Shown here piece by piece: positions 24,051 to 27,035 of a stretch of 27,035 nt of DNA. The notes below the pieces were generated by a model that saw only the letters and a program-made list of their open reading frames with translations, ran no database searches and had not been told where the DNA came from. How positions within the stretch are numbered: position 1 is the stretch's first letter; every line of letters begins with the position of its first letter. The DNA is from Dehalococcoidia bacterium (GTDB taxonomy: Bacteria; Chloroflexota; Dehalococcoidia; GIF9; AB-539-J10): assembly GCA_029859145.1 (NCBI GenBank), contig JAOUDT010000003.1, positions 1 through 27,035 of the forward strand, in the 5' to 3' direction. The translations under genes and the position numbers were made by a program.

Positions 24051-24078
24051 ATTATACCGCCAAGTGAAGAATAGTCAA
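24051..24078 (-). promoter_or_regulatory. Promoter of the HD-GYP gene
   Basis: On the minus strand TTGACT (24078-24073, five of six) and a perfect TATAAT (24056-24051) are separated by 16 bp. The start near 24044 gives a leader of about 60-80 nt. Confidence 0.65.
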
Positions 24079-24204
24079 TACTTCTTTTGTGGGGCGCCTC
24101 AAACATACCATACACCTAGGAGTCACAAGACGCCAGTTTGTGCGGTGGCGACTTCGCAGCTCTGTAGTATTTCTTGGACGCAGCCAAAAACTTCTATTTC
24201 CTTA

Positions 24205-24233
24205 ATGACATTTTAACAATGTTATCATATAAT
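24205..24233 (+). promoter_or_regulatory. Promoter of the plus-strand RCC1 gene
   Basis: ATGACA (24205-24210, five of six), a 17-bp spacer and a perfect TATAAT (24228-24233). Transcription near 24240 rules out the longest reading frame starting at 24174 and favours a start at 24249 or 24273. Confidence 0.65.
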
Positions 24234-24272
24234 AATGGCGTAACCACTATGACCCGCATTTGGGGCATTAAG

Positions 24273-25313
24273 ATGATGCGTCGTTTGAAGAGATGCCACT
24301 ACCTGGCAATATCAAGCATCTTTTTCATTGTAGTGGCCTCAATTGTTGGGATGGTAGGCTGTGACGGTGGTGGTGGTTATCTCACACTCACTATCACCAG
24401 CACCGAGGGAGGGACAGTGACCGTCCCCGGAGAGGGGACTTTTAAATTTGCTCCTCAATGTTGTCAGTCGGTTGACCTTGTAGCCGAGGCTGACGAAGGC
24501 TACCGCTTTGTCAAGTGGACCAGTAACGAGTACCCGCCTGAGGCTCCACTCCATGCGGTAACTTGCGTTGCTCTGGGTCGCGACATGTCAATAACGGCCA
24601 ACTTTGGCTACGAGTGCAGCCCCATGATTGCGGCGGGCGGCAAGCACACGGTAGGGCTTAGTGACGTCGGCAGCGTATTTTCAGTAGGAGACAATTACTT
24701 TGGACAGTGCAATGCCAGCCAGTGGAGGAACATCGTCCAAGTTGCGGCAGGTGGTGAGCACACGGTGGGCGTTAAACCCGATGGAACCGTGGTCGCCGCG
24801 GGAGACAACAGCAATGGCCAGTGCAATATAGGCAACTGGACGGGCATCGCCCAAGTCGCTGCAGGCAACAGTCATACGGTTGGACTTGGCGGCGATCATA
24901 CTGTGGTCGCGGTAGGTGACAACTCCCTTGGACAGTGCAATGTCAGCGGGTGGGGGAACATCACTCAGATCGCCGCCGGGGGCAGTCACACGGTGGGGCT
25001 TAAGTCCGACGGCACTGTTGTCGCCGTAGGATACAATAGCCACGGGCAGTGCGATGTAAACGAGTGGACAGACATTATCCAGATTGCCACGGGCCGGACG
25101 CACACAGTGGGAGTTAAGTCCGACGGCACTGTTGTAGCCGCCGGCGGTTCTGAATACGACTACGGACAGTGCGATGTCGGCGGCTGGATAAACGTCATTC
25201 AGGTCGCCGCGGGCGGTCCTCACACCGTGGGACTTAAGGACGATGGCACCGTGATCGTCGTCGGATACAACCTATACGGGGAATGTGATGTTGGTTGGAT
25301 GCTTATCAGCTAG
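24273..25313 (+). CDS. RCC1-repeat surface lipoprotein
   Basis: This is a smaller relative of the frameshifted RCC1 gene on the other strand. The chosen start gives a short basic N-terminus, the hydrophobic stretch YLAISSIFFIVVASIVGM, and a lipobox-like MVGC cysteine, followed by glycines. An InlB-B/Flg_new-like domain follows (LTITSTEGGTVTVPGEGTF, FVKWTS, ITANFGYE). Then come six RCC1-type repeats of about 38 residues (HTVGLKSDGTVVAVGYN, GQCDVN, WTDIIQIATG). It ends in VGWMLIS, like the VGGWMLE end of the other gene. ATG 24273 (or 24276) is favoured because the promoter starts transcription near 24240; ATG 24249 is possible. A ligand-binding or adhesion role is plausible, but nothing in the sequence proves it. 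Confidence 0.8.
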   Translation: MMRRLKRCHYLAISSIFFIVVASIVGMVGCDGGGGYLTLTITSTEGGTVTVPGEGTFKFAPQCCQSVDLVAEADEGYRFVKWTSNEYPPEAPLHAVTCVALGRDMSITANFGYECSPMIAAGGKHTVGLSDVGSVFSVGDNYFGQCNASQWRNIVQVAAGGEHTVGVKPDGTVVAAGDNSNGQCNIGNWTGIAQVAAGNSHTVGLGGDHTVVAVGDNSLGQCNVSGWGNITQIAAGGSHTVGLKSDGTVVAVGYNSHGQCDVNEWTDIIQIATGRTHTVGVKSDGTVVAAGGSEYDYGQCDVGGWINVIQVAAGGPHTVGLKDDGTVIVVGYNLYGECDVGWMLIS

Positions 25314-25752
25314 GTTGCCACAGGTGGCTGCATGGATATCCTGGTGCAAAGCACCAACCTAGAAACAGAATGCTAAACGGTTTCTCCTGAACTACCACAC
25401 GGAAGACTGTAACCTAGCCCTTAGCTATATTCAAAGTAGTTATACAGTAACGTACGCATGAAAGGGCAAACATCCCGGTGTTCCTCCACTGATAGGTAAA
25501 GCCAACTGCGTCCTATTGGCATGGTCACAATAGGCGGGCATATTCTAGCTTTGTTTTACGGCAAGATTAGACGGACACCCCCAAAGCCCCATCTACTCGT
25601 CGATCCTGTCTCATCCCAGCCCGTCCCAGGCATTCTAGCGTCAACTAGGGTTATATTGCGCAGGTCTTTTTGGACAACATGACGCGGACAAGTTTATGGG
25701 TACAATTCGGAAGGCGGCCCGGAGTTTTGCAAACTCCTCCCCCGACAGCGCA
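25314..25752 (+). other. Intergenic region after the plus-strand RCC1 gene
   Basis: The first bases past the TAG at 25311 still read like RCC1 repeat in frame (VATGG, then MDILVQS), suggesting a trimmed further repeat. Beyond that only copy 3 of the 80-bp repeat is recognised. No terminator or gene was found. Confidence 0.5.
25512..25590 (+). repeat. 80-bp dispersed direct repeat, copy 3
   Basis: It begins CCTATTGGCATGGTCACAAT and continues GGCGGGCATATTCTAGCTTT, then GTTTTACGGCAAGATTAG and a CACCCCCAAAG tail. Same orientation as copies 1 and 2, slightly more diverged. Confidence 0.75.
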
Positions 25753-26122
25753 TCACTGTTCAAAAATGACATGCTCTTTGGCAATCCACATAGCAAACCG
25801 AGAAAGATCAATGAGATTCTTTTCGTCCTCCTGGAGTTCGCCCATGGCTTGTAGCCCTTCTGGTGTGCTCATTGCCCTGAGCATTTCCTCACGGTCCCCC
25901 AAAAATCTCAGCGATACCATCGAAAGGCTCCATACACCCACGGGAGGCCCGCAGTACTTCGTTCAATGGGTCATGAAGTGTATGAACCTGCGCGTACCGC
26001 TGGGCACCAACAGTCCTGAGATGGCGTCCACCCAGCGGGCCATGGGTCTTTAGCCAATGACTTTGAAACTGCTCCGGAGATAAGTTGGGAAGGCGACGTA
26101 TAGCATAATATATCCCCTCCAT
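25753..26122 (-). pseudogene. EthD-family protein gene with a one-base frameshift
   Basis: EthD-like proteins are small dimeric alpha-beta barrel proteins of uncertain enzymatic role. The 5' frame reads IYYAIRRLPNLSPEQFQSHW, then HGPLGGRH, and FDGIAEIFG, stopping soon after. The next frame continues at exactly that point with DREEMLRAMSTPEGLQAM, then DEKNLIDLSRFAMWIAKEHVIFEQ (read in parts), the normal C-terminal half. The shift lies in a run of five C at 25896-25900 on the plus strand (five G in the gene); with four the protein is intact at 122 residues, the usual family length. ATG 26122 has AAGGAGGG upstream. A sequencing or assembly error in the homopolymer is as likely as a true mutation. 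Confidence 0.75.
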
Positions 26123-26336
26123 GATAAACCCTCCTTCTTTTATGATGATGTTTGTATTGGGAAGTCACCTCGAGCAATAACACGAGAGAACAGAAGGGTT
26201 AACCTCCTGTGCTGGCTGACCACACGGGTAACACTGAGCTGCAGATTCTGACGAGCGCCTTCTCAATATACTCTAGAGCCAAAACCAACACGAGATTGGT
26301 GCGGGCCATTGGTACACTGATGAGCGGTCCGACCTG

Positions 26337-26342
26337 TATAAT
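26337..26342 (+). promoter_or_regulatory. Likely -10 element of the DEDD nuclease gene
   Basis: A perfect TATAAT 28 bp upstream of the ATG at 26370. No convincing -35 at standard spacing. Confidence 0.4.
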
Positions 26343-26369
26343 AGTAGTGTCAAGAAAAGAAGGGCGGCC

Positions 26370-26906
26370 ATGATTACCTCATACAGCAGAGAGCTAATGC
26401 TGGGTATCCCACGGGGAACACTAATAGACCTGGAGACCACAGGTCTTGATGTCAACCGCGATGAAATAGTGCTCTTCGGCTATATTCAAGGGAGCCGTCT
26501 TGAGATCATCTGCCGAAATTCGGAAGACGAAACACCGTTCACTGTTCAGCTTGCGGAACTCGTTTCTACTCTGCCCAGACCATTCTATGCCTACAATCTT
26601 TCCTTCGAGAAGGGATTTCTCCAAGCCAAAGGGATTCACATAGAAGGGGTCGACTTATTTCAGCCTTGGAAGGAAAAAGCCGAGGCACTTTACCTCAAGT
26701 GGCCAAAGTTGGACGAGCTCTTCTCGCATGCCGAGCATTATTTCAACGAGCCGGTCATAAGCGGCAGAGACGTCCCTTTGCTATGGCAAAAATTCCTTCA
26801 TACAAGGGATGACAGTTATTTGCAGCAAATACTAAGGCACAACGAGTCTGACCTTCTTAGAGAGCTATACTTGCTAGTGTATTATCGAGATAGCTACAAG
26901 GTTTGA
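26370..26906 (+). CDS. Small RNase H-like (DEDD) nuclease-domain protein
   Basis: This is a predicted 3'-5' exonuclease-type protein of 178 residues, similar to the YprB/RNase_H_2 and DUF2779 nuclease domains. Motif I is LIDLETTGLD (D20 and E22). The second acidic motif is YNLSFEKGFL, where the usual FD is FE as in the SFEK-type proteins. The last is HNESDLLREL with an aspartate near residue 163, followed by tyrosines (LLVYYRD). Together these supply the expected metal ligands, with glutamate replacing one aspartate. There is no partner domain, unlike proteins where this domain is fused to a Cas4-type nuclease or a helicase. AAGGGCGG precedes the ATG. The substrate is unknown. It lies upstream of pfkA on the same strand. 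Confidence 0.7.
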   Translation: MITSYSRELMLGIPRGTLIDLETTGLDVNRDEIVLFGYIQGSRLEIICRNSEDETPFTVQLAELVSTLPRPFYAYNLSFEKGFLQAKGIHIEGVDLFQPWKEKAEALYLKWPKLDELFSHAEHYFNEPVISGRDVPLLWQKFLHTRDDSYLQQILRHNESDLLRELYLLVYYRDSYKV

Positions 26907-27004
26907 GGAAACAAGAAGCCGGGCCCAACGATGTGGGTCTTCCACCAAGCTCATAGAATAGGTTCACTGTTCGTGATAGAATGAAAGCCAAATAGGAGGG
27001 TATC

Positions 27005-27035
27005 ATGAAAAAGATCGGCGTGTTGACCAGTGGTG
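27005..27035 (+). CDS. pfkA: 6-phosphofructokinase, first codons only (runs off the window)
   Basis: Only ten codons are present, MKKIGVLTSG, identical in style to the conserved ATP- or PPi-dependent phosphofructokinase N-terminus, where the next residues form the GGD nucleotide loop. AATAGGAGGG lies just upstream at good spacing, which supports a real start. The phosphate donor cannot be told from this part. Confidence 0.7.
   Translation, partial: MKKIGVLTSG

Noticed and set aside
24681..25223. A 180-codon minus-strand frame opposite the second RCC1 gene
   Set aside because: The same shadow effect of the repeats; the plus-strand frame has promoter, signal segment and domain structure.
26918..26943. 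Hairpin GGGCCCA/TGGGTCT after the DEDD nuclease gene as a terminator
   Set aside because: It needs two G-U pairs and is not followed by a T-tract; too weak to call.

Overview
The window looks like chromosomal DNA of an uncultured anaerobic bacterium, most likely Chloroflexota near Dehalococcoidia. Support for a bacterium: TTGACA/TATAAT-type promoters, Shine-Dalgarno sites and lipobox lipoproteins. Support for a strict anaerobe with archaea-like gene content: an indolepyruvate:ferredoxin oxidoreductase with an FrhB-type partner, an archaeal-style COG1497 regulator, a cyclic 2,3-diphosphoglycerate synthetase-like protein with carbamate kinase, and a corrinoid uptake operon. The taxonomic call is inference; no rRNA or tRNA gene was found.

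Layout. (1) 1-6900, housekeeping: partial recJ (-), mtaB and a DUF167/YggU gene (+), then a minus-strand run of an isopropylmalate-dehydratase-like leuC-leuD pair, a nucleoside hydrolase and a PfkB sugar kinase, then nth (+). (2) 6886-11300: a COG1497 winged-helix regulator, then a corrinoid salvage operon (binding protein, corrinoid adenosyltransferase, permease, ATPase) behind a very good promoter with a perfect 12-bp palindrome at its start site. (3) 11423-15187: frhB-like, iorA and iorB with their own promoter. A decayed copy of exactly the last 57 codons of the btuD-like gene lies just after this cassette. (4) 15800-19189: a GNAT acetyltransferase (-), then a cpgS-like gene overlapping a carbamate kinase gene. 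(5) 19268-19600: a promoter-to-terminator unit of about 300 nt with no large gene, a candidate structured RNA or leader-peptide transcript. (6) 19742-25590: two putative surface lipoproteins made of RCC1-type repeats on opposite strands, with a PAS/HD-GYP gene between them; three copies of a roughly 80-bp direct repeat bracket these units. (7) 25753-27035: a frameshifted EthD-like gene (-), a small DEDD-type nuclease (+) and the start of 6-phosphofructokinase.

How the genes fit together. Corrinoid uptake and adenosylation form one functional unit. FrhB-IorAB would oxidise aryl-pyruvates from aromatic amino acids and pass electrons on. Nucleoside hydrolase plus PfkB kinase would turn nucleosides into free base and sugar phosphate. 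The CpgS-like protein and carbamate kinase are translationally coupled. The RCC1 region looks like accessory, repeat-driven surface-protein DNA, with one clear frameshift and signs of internal recombination.
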